Source: Bacteroides intestinalis (lineage in GTDB: Bacteria > Bacteroidota > Bacteroidia > Bacteroidales > Bacteroidaceae). Taken from it: a stretch of 64,000 nt of DNA. The stretch spans positions 62,001 through 126,000 of the forward strand of contig NZ_QRZF01000009.1 in NCBI RefSeq assembly GCF_003464595.1, in the 5' to 3' direction. The position numbers were made by a program, and so were the translations under genes. The notes beneath the pieces are model-generated. The model made no database searches, had not been told where the DNA came from, and worked only from the letters and a program-made list of their open reading frames with translations. Shown here piece after piece: positions 37,863-44,897 of the stretch. Position 1 is the first letter of the stretch, and each line of letters starts with the position of its first letter.

Positions 37863-38672
37863 ATGAAAAGAAAGATTGATTTTTTGATTGTGGCACTATT
37901 TGCCGTTGTTTTGTTTGCTTCATGCGAAAGAGTTGCTCCCAATTATGCCGGTGTCCTTATGGAGAACTACGGCAAACAAGGGAAAGAAGATTTTAAAATC
38001 GTTGCCGGTAAGGTATCTACATGGGAATTAGGCACAGAGCTTTTTCAAGTTCCGCTATTCGATCAGCGCGGAGAATTTTCTGATCCAGTCACACTAAAGG
38101 CAGCCGACAATACAGAGTTTACAGCCCGGCCAACTTACTCTTATAAAGTAATGAAAAACAGGGCTATTGATATTGTATTTGATAACAAGCATATTGATAA
38201 GGCTGACACCCCATCGGGAAAAGATGGCTTTATGCAATCATTAGAAGATAATATTTTGGAGCCACGTATATATGATCTTATCAAAGAAGAAAGTCGCAAA
38301 CATAAAACAGACAGTCTGATGGCTGACGGTGGTTCATTGGTATTTGAAAAGAGACTGGAACAGATCGTTGATAAAGAATTTGAGAAACGGGGATTGCAGT
38401 TGTTGACCTTCTCCGCACAATTGGAATTTTCAAGAGCTGTCCGCGATAAAATAGATAGCCGTAACGAGGTAAACACTAATATTTCGGTACTTGATCAGAA
38501 GATTGAAGAACAAAAGAAGCAAAACGAACTGGAGCAACTAAAAACAGAACAAGCTTTAATTGCGTCCCGTGGACTCACCCGTGAGATTTTATATAAACAA
38601 TTTATAGACAAGTGGGACGGGAAGACACCTCTATATGGCATTGCTCCTGAATTTTTAAAAATGACAAAATAA
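37863..38672 (+). CDS. SPFH/band-7 (prohibitin-like) lipoprotein
   Basis: A 269-residue protein with a lipoprotein signal ending in VLFASC (Cys20). The prohibitin-type SPFH core follows: RVAPNYAGVLMENYG, VSTWELGTELFQVPLFDQRG, NTEFTARPTYSYKV and FEKRGLQLLTFSAQLEFS. A helical C-terminal arm ends it (VLDQKIEEQKKQNELEQLKT). SPFH proteins scaffold membranes and restrain FtsH-type proteases, so a phage copy may influence lysogeny or membrane integrity. The lipid anchor instead of a membrane helix is notable. Confidence 0.8.
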   Translation: MKRKIDFLIVALFAVVLFASCERVAPNYAGVLMENYGKQGKEDFKIVAGKVSTWELGTELFQVPLFDQRGEFSDPVTLKAADNTEFTARPTYSYKVMKNRAIDIVFDNKHIDKADTPSGKDGFMQSLEDNILEPRIYDLIKEESRKHKTDSLMADGGSLVFEKRLEQIVDKEFEKRGLQLLTFSAQLEFSRAVRDKIDSRNEVNTNISVLDQKIEEQKKQNELEQLKTEQALIASRGLTREILYKQFIDKWDGKTPLYGIAPEFLKMTK

Positions 38673-38673
38673 T

Positions 38674-38883
38674 ATGCTGACATTTCAACAAAGAAGAGAT
38701 ACGATATTGTCTCAATTTGCACAAGCAAAAGCCGATTTGGAAACACTTAATAGTGATATTGATGCAGAAATCGAAAAGAATAAATCTGTTATTTCTACAC
38801 TAACTTCTAAAAATACAGAATTGGCCTCTTTAAAAAGTAATAATGAAGGCTCAATCAAGACTTTTGCTAAATTCCTAAAATAA
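38674..38883 (+). CDS. Short coiled-coil phage protein
   Basis: A 69-residue helical protein (QFAQAKADLETLNSDIDAEI) that starts right after the SPFH gene. It is almost entirely heptad-like and so may oligomerise or bind the SPFH protein. Unknown family. Confidence 0.6.
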   Translation: MLTFQQRRDTILSQFAQAKADLETLNSDIDAEIEKNKSVISTLTSKNTELASLKSNNEGSIKTFAKFLK

Positions 38884-39070
38884 TAATTATCAACCCGATT
38901 AATAATCAGCTTCTCCCGGTGTGGCTTGACCGCCTATCCGGGAACTATCATGCCTCACCTTTTTTCTTCTCTTTGCAAGTCGAGTCGAGTACGCTGCATA
39001 CGCTCCACGACGGTAGATACTACAAAGAGTCTTTTTGTTCATGTAAAATGCCTCTATTGTAGAGGCAAAC
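38884..39070 (+). other. Gene-free stretch with hairpins upstream of the tRNA-like RNA
   Basis: A hairpin TCCCGG/CCGGGA (38914-38943) ends in CCGGGAACTAT, like the one at 32092. A second hairpin, TGCCTCTA-TTG-TAGAGGCA (39049-39067), lies 3 nt before the tRNA-like element. I see no credible gene. Confidence 0.55.
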
Positions 39071-39233
39071 GGATAAGTGGCGAAATCGGAAGACGCTTAG
39101 TTTCTGTGGTAAAAATGCACGAATAGCATCACGAGTCAGGTAATATGCTATTAACACTTGACATACGTACAAACGGAAGCAGAAACGAAAATCCTGATTG
39201 CAACAGTTCCCGGTTCGAGTCCGGGCTTATCCA
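39071..39233 (+). tRNA. tRNA-like RNA (type II, Leu-like) with an 87-nt domain in place of the anticodon arm
   Basis: The 7-bp acceptor stem is perfect: GGATAAG 39071-39077 with CTTATCC 39226-39232, then discriminator A. TG links to a D arm, GCG (39080-39082) and CGC (39094-39096), around AAATCGGAAGA. The T arm is perfect: CCCGG-TTCGAGT-CCGGG (39209-39225). Instead of a 17-nt anticodon arm, GTTTCTG 39100-39106 pairs with CAGAAAC 39180-39186. These enclose a large loop with AATAGCAT 39122-39129 paired to ATGCTATT 39145-39152. CTG-ATTGCAA-CAG before the T arm may be the variable arm. No anticodon can be assigned. It is tRNA-derived beyond reasonable doubt; function is open. Confidence 0.75.
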
Positions 39234-39248
39234 CATAAATCAATCATT

Positions 39249-39416
39249 ATGAAAGTTGAAATCCCCGACTATTTCCTAAAATCCTTTATCCGACATTTTG
39301 AAAGGATAACCGAGAATTGTAAAGCCTCACCTTCTGACATCAAGACCAGTGAAGCACTAAGGCTTGGAAAGAAAGATGTAATTAAGCTCAAAAGATTTAT
39401 AAACAAAAAAGTATAA
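39249..39416 (+). CDS. Small phage protein
   Basis: A 55-residue basic helical protein from ATG 39249 (MKVEIPDYFLKSFIRHFERI). A longer frame would run into the tRNA-like RNA, so I reject it. It lies 3 bp before the RuvC-like gene. No domain recognised. Confidence 0.55.
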   Translation: MKVEIPDYFLKSFIRHFERITENCKASPSDIKTSEALRLGKKDVIKLKRFINKKV

Positions 39417-39419
39417 TTT

Positions 39420-39875
39420 ATGAAACGAAGGATCATAGGTATAGATGTTGGCAAAAACGGTGGAATTGTAGTGTACGACACCGAGAATAACAAATTATTG
39501 GAGTGTATCAAAATGCCACCAACTCCCAAAGACTTATTAGATTTTCTCTCCATATACAAAGAAAATAGCGTTTGTTATTTGGAACGAGTGAATGGCATGA
39601 CCGGACAAAGTGCTTCTGCCTCTTTTGTTTTTGGAGAAGGTTACGGACAGCTGACTATGGGATTGATAGCTTGTGGGATTCCGACAGTAACAGTATCTCC
39701 ACAAACTTGGCAAAAAACTATAGGATTACGAAATACAGACAAATTGGGTAAGACAGAATGGAAAAACATCTTAAAGAAGAAAGCCCAACAGCTGTTCCCG
39801 TATGCAAAAGTTACATTGGCAACTTCGGATGCTTTACTAATATGTGAATATGGTAGAATTAAAGAAAAGGAATAA
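39420..39875 (+). CDS. RuvC-like Holliday junction resolvase
   Basis: A 151-residue RNase-H-fold nuclease. The acidic residues lie in IGIDVGKNGGIVVYD (Asp), VCYLERVNGM (Glu) and the late ATSDALLICEY (Asp); TVSPQTWQKTIGLR is a typical family loop. It resolves branched DNA made during phage recombination or before packaging. Its stop codon overlaps the start of the next gene. Confidence 0.85.
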   Translation: MKRRIIGIDVGKNGGIVVYDTENNKLLECIKMPPTPKDLLDFLSIYKENSVCYLERVNGMTGQSASASFVFGEGYGQLTMGLIACGIPTVTVSPQTWQKTIGLRNTDKLGKTEWKNILKKKAQQLFPYAKVTLATSDALLICEYGRIKEKE

Positions 39876-40150
39876 TGGAAAAATTAAAAAAATGTAGCAA
39901 ATGTGGCCGGGAACTTCCGGTCAGTGAGTTTTGGAAAAATGCTTCAACCAAAGATGGATTGCAGACATATTGTAAAGAGTGCGGTAATGTTTATGCCAGA
40001 AACCGTAAGAAAACTCCGGGGGGGGGAAATTTGAAGAAAATATATTCCAATCCTGAATTGGCAAAATTTTCTCCACGGGAACTTATCGCAGAATTGAAAG
40101 CACGTGGATATACCGGAGAATTGAAATACACCCAAACAATATCATTATAA
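39875..40150 (+). CDS. Zinc-finger phage protein with in-frame G9 tract
   Basis: A 91-residue protein with a treble-clef-like CSKCGRELPVSEFW...YCKECGNVYAR cluster (CxxC twice), as in small HNH-type or recruiter proteins. The G9 tract encodes Gly-Gly-Gly in KTPGGGNLKKIY at about residue 49 and is in frame. The C-terminal part (SPRELIAELKARGYTGELKY) resembles a short helix pair. The function is unknown; nuclease residues are not evident. Confidence 0.65.
   Translation: MEKLKKCSKCGRELPVSEFWKNASTKDGLQTYCKECGNVYARNRKKTPGGGNLKKIYSNPELAKFSPRELIAELKARGYTGELKYTQTISL
40018..40026 (+). repeat. G9 tract (3 of 6)
   Basis: Nine G followed directly by AAATTTGAAG inside the zinc-finger gene. In frame here. 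Confidence 0.9.
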
Positions 40151-40687
40151 ATGGAAAAGTTACGTCTATTGGTTACAACCAAATGTCCGAACAAATGTCC
40201 TATGTGTTGCAACAACTCATGGGATTTTTCAAAATTACCAGTTGTTGAGCACTTTAATTACAAAGAGATCATGATAACTGGTGGAGAACCACTTTTGTTT
40301 CCTGAAAAACTGGTAAATTTGGCTGAAAGTATCAAAACCGTTCAAAAATTGGCCTATGGCAATAAAGGAAAATTATTTCTATATACGGCACTGGCTGATA
40401 TGCTCCCCAATTATATCAGATACTTCGATGGAGTTGTTTACACTCCACATTCTGTTAATGATGTTCATAGTTTATTGGAGGCCAATAATTTTTTGTTGGA
40501 TTACAAAGATGAACTTATGGAAAGTAAATCTCTTCGGCTCAATCTTTTTCCTGATATTAAAAAGCATATTCCTGACAACACAGACCTTTCGTTATGGAAA
40601 GTAAAAGATATGCAATGGATCAAAGATTGCCCGGTTCCGGCTGATGAAGAGTTCAAAAGAGTAGCTGAATTATGGGAGGTGGAATGA
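40151..40687 (+). CDS. Radical SAM-type Fe-S protein
   Basis: A 178-residue protein. The CxxxCxxC cluster is TKCPNKCPMCCNNSW (about 11-20), and the SAM-binding GGEP is in IMITGGEPLLFPE. The rest is a shortened barrel like QueE or NrdG-type activases. The small size suggests an activase or a queuosine-type enzyme. Substrate not visible. It starts immediately after the zinc-finger gene and overlaps the methyltransferase start by 4 nt. Confidence 0.8.
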   Translation: MEKLRLLVTTKCPNKCPMCCNNSWDFSKLPVVEHFNYKEIMITGGEPLLFPEKLVNLAESIKTVQKLAYGNKGKLFLYTALADMLPNYIRYFDGVVYTPHSVNDVHSLLEANNFLLDYKDELMESKSLRLNLFPDIKKHIPDNTDLSLWKVKDMQWIKDCPVPADEEFKRVAELWEVE

Positions 40688-41783
40688 TGAAAGATGTAAT
40701 TACCCCCCCCATACACAACATCTCTATCCTTATCGCTGGTCTTTAGAAGATGTTGTTTTTACTAAAGATAAAGGAAAGGTATTTTCTTGTTTTGCATGTG
40801 GCGGTGGCTCTACTATGGGTTACAAAATAGCAGGTTACGATGTTATTGGCTGTAATGAGATTGATCCACGAATGATGAAATGCTATGAAACAAACCATCA
40901 TCCCCAGTATAGTTATTTAGAAGATATTCGTGATTTAGTGAAAAGGAATAATCTTCCCGAAGAACTATACAATTTAGATATATTGGACGGATCACCACCT
41001 TGCAGTACATTTAGCATGTCGGGATTACGTGAAGATGCGTGGGGTAAAGAAAAGAAATTCAAGGAAGGTCAAAAGACACAAGTTTTAGACACGCTCTTTT
41101 TTGATTTTATTGCACTTGCCAAACGCTTAAAACCTAAAGTCGTTATTGCTGAAAATGTGAAAGGACTTCTTTTAGGGAATGCGATTGATTATGTCAGACG
41201 TATATACAAAGACTTTGAGGAAGCTGGTTATTATTGTCAGCATTTTCTTCTTGATGCTTCTAAAATGGGAGTACCTCAAAAAAGAGAACGTGTATTCTTT
41301 ATATGTATCAGGCATGATTTGGGAGTCCATTTTCTAAAAGTTTCAGACCTCTTCAATGTTGAGCCACATATTTGTATGAAGTTCAATGAAATACCCATTT
41401 TGATGAAAGAAATAACAGACTTTAAGGGGAAAGAAATTAAAAATGGTACAAAAATTCGATATGTTTGGGAACATAGAGAAATTACTGATAAAGACATGTC
41501 TGATACATGTATGCGGCTATACGGTAAAGAGTTATTCTTCTCAAAGAAATATATACTTGAAGATCGCATCTGCAATACGATAACTTCCAAGCATGATGAT
41601 TTGATACACTTTACACAGCCTTTATATCTAAGTACATCTGAAATCTGTAAAGTCTCTACTTTCCCCATCGACTATAACTTTTGCAACCAATCCCCACATT
41701 ATATCTGTGGAATGAGTGTACCACCCGTTATGATGGCGCATGTAGCCTCACGAGTATGGAAATATTGGTTATCTAAATTATAA
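40684..41783 (+). CDS. C5-cytosine DNA methyltransferase, out of frame at a C8 tract
   Basis: The catalytic frame shows motif I in FSCFACGGGSTMGYKIAG, the catalytic Cys in GSPPCSTFSMSG, ENVKG, PQKRERVFFI and the last motif GMSVPPVMMAHVASR. The natural start ATG 40684 reads MMKDVITPP and then leaves the frame because the run at 40703-40710 has eight C. With nine C it would read on through HTQHLYPYRWSLEDVVFTKD into motif I. An internal ATG at 40815 lacks motif I and should be inactive. So the gene is in the off state and is probably phase-variable. Confidence 0.82.
40703..40710 (-). repeat. C8 tract (G8 on the minus strand; 4 of 6)
   Basis: On the minus strand G8 is followed by taATTAc (AATT). 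Nine units would restore the methyltransferase frame. Confidence 0.9.
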
Positions 41784-41788
41784 ATCAA

Positions 41789-42208
41789 ATGAAATCAGAA
41801 GAATTAGCAACCCAGTGGTGTCGGGATCATCCTGATGCAACATTGGAACAAGCATTCATGGCCGGATTAGGCCATAAGATGAATATGAATAAAGATTCTC
41901 TTTCTGCAAGGAAAGACAAATTCAGAAGTGAAGTCCTCATGTACAGAGGGAAATATCCTGATGATATGTTGAAGGACTTTTTCGAGTATTGGACTGAATG
42001 CGGAGGACGGAAAATGCGCTTTGAGAAGGAACGTACATTTGAAGTTTCCAAACGTTTAGTCAGATGGTCTAATAATGATTTTAACAAGTATGGGAAACAA
42101 CTTAATTCAAGTCAACAGCAATCTCCCGGCAACCGAAAAGAAAGCGTTGAAAGACTTGCTGACCTTGCAAGCGGAGTATTACAAGGGATTGCACGTAAGT
42201 TCGATTAA
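41789..42208 (+). CDS. Phage protein, replication-adaptor-like
   Basis: A 139-residue basic helical protein. RSEVLMYRGKYPDDMLKDFF, EYWTECGGRKMRFEKERTF and EVSKRLVRWSNND resemble the C-terminal DUF found on phage replication initiators. No catalytic motifs. It overlaps the next gene by about 120 nt. Confidence 0.55.
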   Translation: MKSEELATQWCRDHPDATLEQAFMAGLGHKMNMNKDSLSARKDKFRSEVLMYRGKYPDDMLKDFFEYWTECGGRKMRFEKERTFEVSKRLVRWSNNDFNKYGKQLNSSQQQSPGNRKESVERLADLASGVLQGIARKFD

Positions 42209-42758
42209 AGAAGCTGTTCTCAACACTCCTAACCTACCACTCTCCGTTATAAGAAAAGAAATCACATTGGCTGGCGCAAGAGCCATACTGGTAATTGCGA
42301 TTAACGAGCTTGTGTCTTTTTTCAATGTCGGAAAAACGATGAATGATGTTCAAGTGGCACTTACCGCTGATCTAATAATAGACAGATTCTATTATCTCAA
42401 ATTGGAGGAAATCAAATTGTGTTTCCGTAATGCTATGGCTTCCGGTAAGATTTACGATAGGCTGGACGGTAATATCATTCTCGGCTGGTTAAATGAATAC
42501 GATGCACAGCGTGATGAAATTGTTTCTTCTCTTTCAATTAATGAAGCCCATGAACAAAATAATAACAGCACTGGAATGTTCTACGGAGAATATATCAAAC
42601 ATCTAACTGAAAGATCGGAAAATGGAGATGAAGAGGCCAAAGAATTATTGGAATCCCATCAATCATTCATACAAAGGATGAAATCAAATGATAAAGAAGC
42701 CGCTTTCAAAAAATGGAAAGAAGAATATTATGGAAGAACTAAGAGACAAACTACTTGA
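42090..42758 (+). CDS. Phage protein (DUF6633-like)
   Basis: A protein of about 222 residues from ATG 42090 (MGNNLIQVNSNLPATEKKAL); an ATG at 42075 is also possible. It is mainly helical, with ILVIAINELVSFFNVGKTMN and IDRFYYLKLEEIKLCFRNAM. These resemble a family common in Bacteroidetes phages near replication genes. Its end overlaps the next gene by 29 nt. Confidence 0.6.
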   Translation: MGNNLIQVNSNLPATEKKALKDLLTLQAEYYKGLHVSSIKEAVLNTPNLPLSVIRKEITLAGARAILVIAINELVSFFNVGKTMNDVQVALTADLIIDRFYYLKLEEIKLCFRNAMASGKIYDRLDGNIILGWLNEYDAQRDEIVSSLSINEAHEQNNNSTGMFYGEYIKHLTERSENGDEEAKELLESHQSFIQRMKSNDKEAAFKKWKEEYYGRTKRQTT

Positions 42759-43440
42759 CTGGGCGAAACAATTTGAAACACCTGATTTTATAAAAGATGA
42801 TCCTATATTTTTTCCACATAAGTACAATGATAAAAAGGACATAGAAATCAGTGCCTTTCTTACTTCATGGATAGCTTTCGGGAATCGCAAACTGATAATG
42901 CAGCAAGCAGAGATTTTGGATAATCTAATGGGTAATTCTCCTTATGCCTTCATTATGAACAAAGTATGGGAACAATACAAAGAAAATACAAATACCTTCT
43001 ACCGTATGTTCACCTACCATGACTTCTTCTGCATTTGCCAGCGGTTGTACAACATATATCAGGAATGGGATGATTTGGAAGTATTTTATGAGGGTTACAA
43101 CAATGTTATCCGTGAAATACAAACAGATTTTGGTGGCGTAAAAGGTATTCCAAAATTGGAGCGTGATTCTCCATGCAAGCGTATTTGTCTGTTTCTACGG
43201 TGGGTAGTACGAAAATCGCCGGTGGATTTAGGTATTTGGAATATTATTCACCCGACAGAATTATACATACCATTGGATGCACATGTTGCAAAAATGGCAC
43301 ACCAGCTTGGGATAACAACACGCAAAACAGAGGACTGGAAAATGGTTCAACAAGTAACCAATTACATGAAAACAATTTTCCCGGATGATCCGTGCCGGGG
43401 AGATTTTGCATTATTCGGATATAGTATTAACAATAAATAA
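42730..43440 (+). CDS. TIGR02757/DUF2400-family protein
   Basis: A 236-residue protein from ATG 42730 (MEELRDKLLDWAKQFE). DPIFFPHKY, ISAFLTSWIAFGNRKLIMQQ, CKRICLFLRWVVRKSPVDLG, WNIIHPTELYIPLDAHVAKM and a closing DPCRGDFALFGYSI are the family pattern. The family relates to the HhH-DNA-glycosylase fold and is normally chromosomal in Bacteroidetes. A phage copy may act in base repair or on modified bases, but no activity is established. Confidence 0.85.
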   Translation: MEELRDKLLDWAKQFETPDFIKDDPIFFPHKYNDKKDIEISAFLTSWIAFGNRKLIMQQAEILDNLMGNSPYAFIMNKVWEQYKENTNTFYRMFTYHDFFCICQRLYNIYQEWDDLEVFYEGYNNVIREIQTDFGGVKGIPKLERDSPCKRICLFLRWVVRKSPVDLGIWNIIHPTELYIPLDAHVAKMAHQLGITTRKTEDWKMVQQVTNYMKTIFPDDPCRGDFALFGYSINNK

Positions 43441-43448
43441 TTTACATT

Positions 43449-44033
43449 ATGTCAGAACTTAAAATCACACAAGAAAAGGTAACAGCCGCTTTTAGTGAAG
43501 CAAACGACTGTCCTAAAGCAATTAGTATTCTAACAGCCCTATTCGGAAAGCAAAAGCCGGATTATACAGATTATCACAATATTAAAACCTACGAAGATGC
43601 TTGTGAAGCAATAGGTGTAAAACCTATTGTTCGCCTACTTGTTGAGGATGAAGACGGACACAAAGAAGAAGTGGCTGATATTGCACACCTCGCCTACATC
43701 AAACTATGCACAATTGCTCGTGCATTGAACAACGATCCTGATTTTCCACGATTTACTAAAGATGAATACCGTTATACGCCGTGGTTTTATCTTTATAATC
43801 AGAAAGAAATTGATGAAATGGACGAAGAGGATCGTAATCAGCTGGTTCTTTGGGGCGGTTATGCGGATAACGGTGCGAATTGCGGCCTCGCTTCTGCGGA
43901 CTCGGATCACGGTTGGTCGAACTCGGATGCGAATATCGGCTCTCGCCTTGCTGTAAAATCAAGTGAAATCGCAATTTACTTTGGAGAACAATTCAAAGAA
44001 TTGTGGAAAGACTTTCTGATTGGAAAAAAGTAA
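43449..44033 (+). CDS. Early-region DGR target protein (remote variable repeat)
   Basis: A 194-residue protein without a signal peptide. The N-terminal part has NIKTYEDACEAIGVKP and YIKLCTIARALNND. The region around residues 131-167 matches the DGR template (QLVLWGGYADNGANCGL then NIGSRLAVKSS). A conserved-looking C-terminus of about 27 residues follows (SEIAIYFGEQFKELWKDFLI). Similar proteins with this lectin-like end occur in Bacteroides mobile elements. It is not in the structural module, so its diversified surface may act inside the cell. A terminator follows it. Confidence 0.8.
   Translation: MSELKITQEKVTAAFSEANDCPKAISILTALFGKQKPDYTDYHNIKTYEDACEAIGVKPIVRLLVEDEDGHKEEVADIAHLAYIKLCTIARALNNDPDFPRFTKDEYRYTPWFYLYNQKEIDEMDEEDRNQLVLWGGYADNGANCGLASADSDHGWSNSDANIGSRLAVKSSEIAIYFGEQFKELWKDFLIGKK
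43840..43947 (+). repeat. DGR variable repeat 2 (remote)
   Basis: This 108-nt segment matches the template repeat 59498-59391 (minus strand) at 100 positions. The eight differences, at template offsets 21, 27, 55, 60, 66, 69, 73 and 87, are all at template adenines. Both ends are shared: agctggttctttgg at the left and the GC-rich ggctctcgcc at the right. Confidence 0.93.
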
Positions 44034-44045
44034 TCACACTGGGGA

Positions 44046-44067
44046 GGCCGCATCAAAGCGGCCTTTT
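44046..44067 (+). terminator. Intrinsic terminator after the remote DGR target
   Basis: GGCCGC-ATCAAA-GCGGCC followed by TTTT. Confidence 0.8.
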
Positions 44068-44084
44068 CCATACCTTTTAAATCT

Positions 44085-44264
44085 ATGACTCCAAAAGAAT
44101 TTTTCGACAAAGTGGTGGAAATGCGCCGTTGCCAAAAAGAATATTTAAAAAATAAGAGACAGATAGATTTACGAATAAGTAAACAAATTGAGCGTGAAGT
44201 AGATGAAGAAATTGAACGTGTTCAAAAAATCCTTCACGACAAACAGAATCCGCAACTCTTTTAG
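44085..44264 (+). CDS. Small helical phage protein
   Basis: A 59-residue protein from ATG 44085 (MTPKEFFDKVVEMRRCQKEY). It is a single long charged helix with a coiled-coil look and ends in QNPQLF. It sits between a terminator and the ASCH gene, with 3 bp to the next start. Function unknown. Confidence 0.6.
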   Translation: MTPKEFFDKVVEMRRCQKEYLKNKRQIDLRISKQIEREVDEEIERVQKILHDKQNPQLF

Positions 44265-44267
44265 ACT

Positions 44268-44684
44268 ATGGTTAATATGAAAATCCTTGACCTGCCATTA
44301 AAAGCAAAATGGTATGAAATGATCGAATCCGGAAATAAGAAAGAAGAATACAGAGAGATCAAGAAATACTGGATCGGAAGATTAGCAAAATGTGGAGGTC
44401 GCAATTCCTATGAAAAGACAGGTTTCTATTGTAAGAAAGCTATTTGTTTTTCTTGTATTACACGTGGAAACGGCTTTCACCCCAAAGAATACACTCATGT
44501 TCGCTTCCGTTTTGGCTACACCAAACGGACAATGCTTTTTGAACTTGAATCTATAACCATCGGAGTTGGTAACACCAATTGGGGAGCACCGGATAACGAA
44601 TGTGTATTTATACTTAAACTGGGAAAATGTATCAAAAAAAATGAAAGTAAGGACTCAACAGAATTTCAACCGAAAAACTCGTGA
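44268..44684 (+). CDS. ASCH-domain protein
   Basis: A 138-residue protein. ILDLPLKAKWYEMIESGNKK followed by EYREIKKYW is the ASCH signature (GxKxxE-type motif). HVRFRFGYTKRTMLFELESI and the late ECVFILKLGK complete the small barrel. ASCH proteins bind RNA or act on nucleotides, which fits the RNA-linked content nearby. It overlaps the next gene by 44 nt. Confidence 0.75.
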   Translation: MVNMKILDLPLKAKWYEMIESGNKKEEYREIKKYWIGRLAKCGGRNSYEKTGFYCKKAICFSCITRGNGFHPKEYTHVRFRFGYTKRTMLFELESITIGVGNTNWGAPDNECVFILKLGKCIKKNESKDSTEFQPKNS

Positions 44685-44895
44685 AACAGTATTCGGTATC
44701 AGCATCATGCCTGACGGTGGCAGAAGATATTGTAAATACCCAATAGGCCACCAAGAATACAAAGACTATACCCAAGCACACCAAGCTATGAAAGATGTAC
44801 AAAAGATATTGGATAATGGAGGCCGATTAGTGTATTCTCCCAAAGGTAGTGCCGGGATTAATAAAAATGAATATGTAAAAATTGAAATGACATAA
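44641..44895 (+). CDS. Small phage protein
   Basis: An 84-residue protein from ATG 44641 (MKVRTQQNFNRKTRETVFGI). It is basic, with a beta-rich start and YTQAHQAMKDVQKILDNGGR near the middle. An upstream start at 44566 lies deep inside the ASCH gene and is less likely. It ends 2 bp before the PAPS-reductase-like gene. Unknown function. Confidence 0.55.
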   Translation: MKVRTQQNFNRKTRETVFGISIMPDGGRRYCKYPIGHQEYKDYTQAHQAMKDVQKILDNGGRLVYSPKGSAGINKNEYVKIEMT

Positions 44896-44897
44896 AA

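Noticed and set aside
38926..39126. 66-codon plus-strand open frame
   Set aside because: It crosses hairpins and the 5' half of the tRNA-like RNA and has no family resemblance.
39097..39208. Group I intron in a tRNA-Leu gene
   Set aside because: The insert of under 100 nt is too small for the conserved P3-P8 core, and no such core is visible.
39071..39233. tmRNA
   Set aside because: There is no tag reading frame with a stop in the loop, and the D arm is a normal tRNA D arm, unlike tmRNA.
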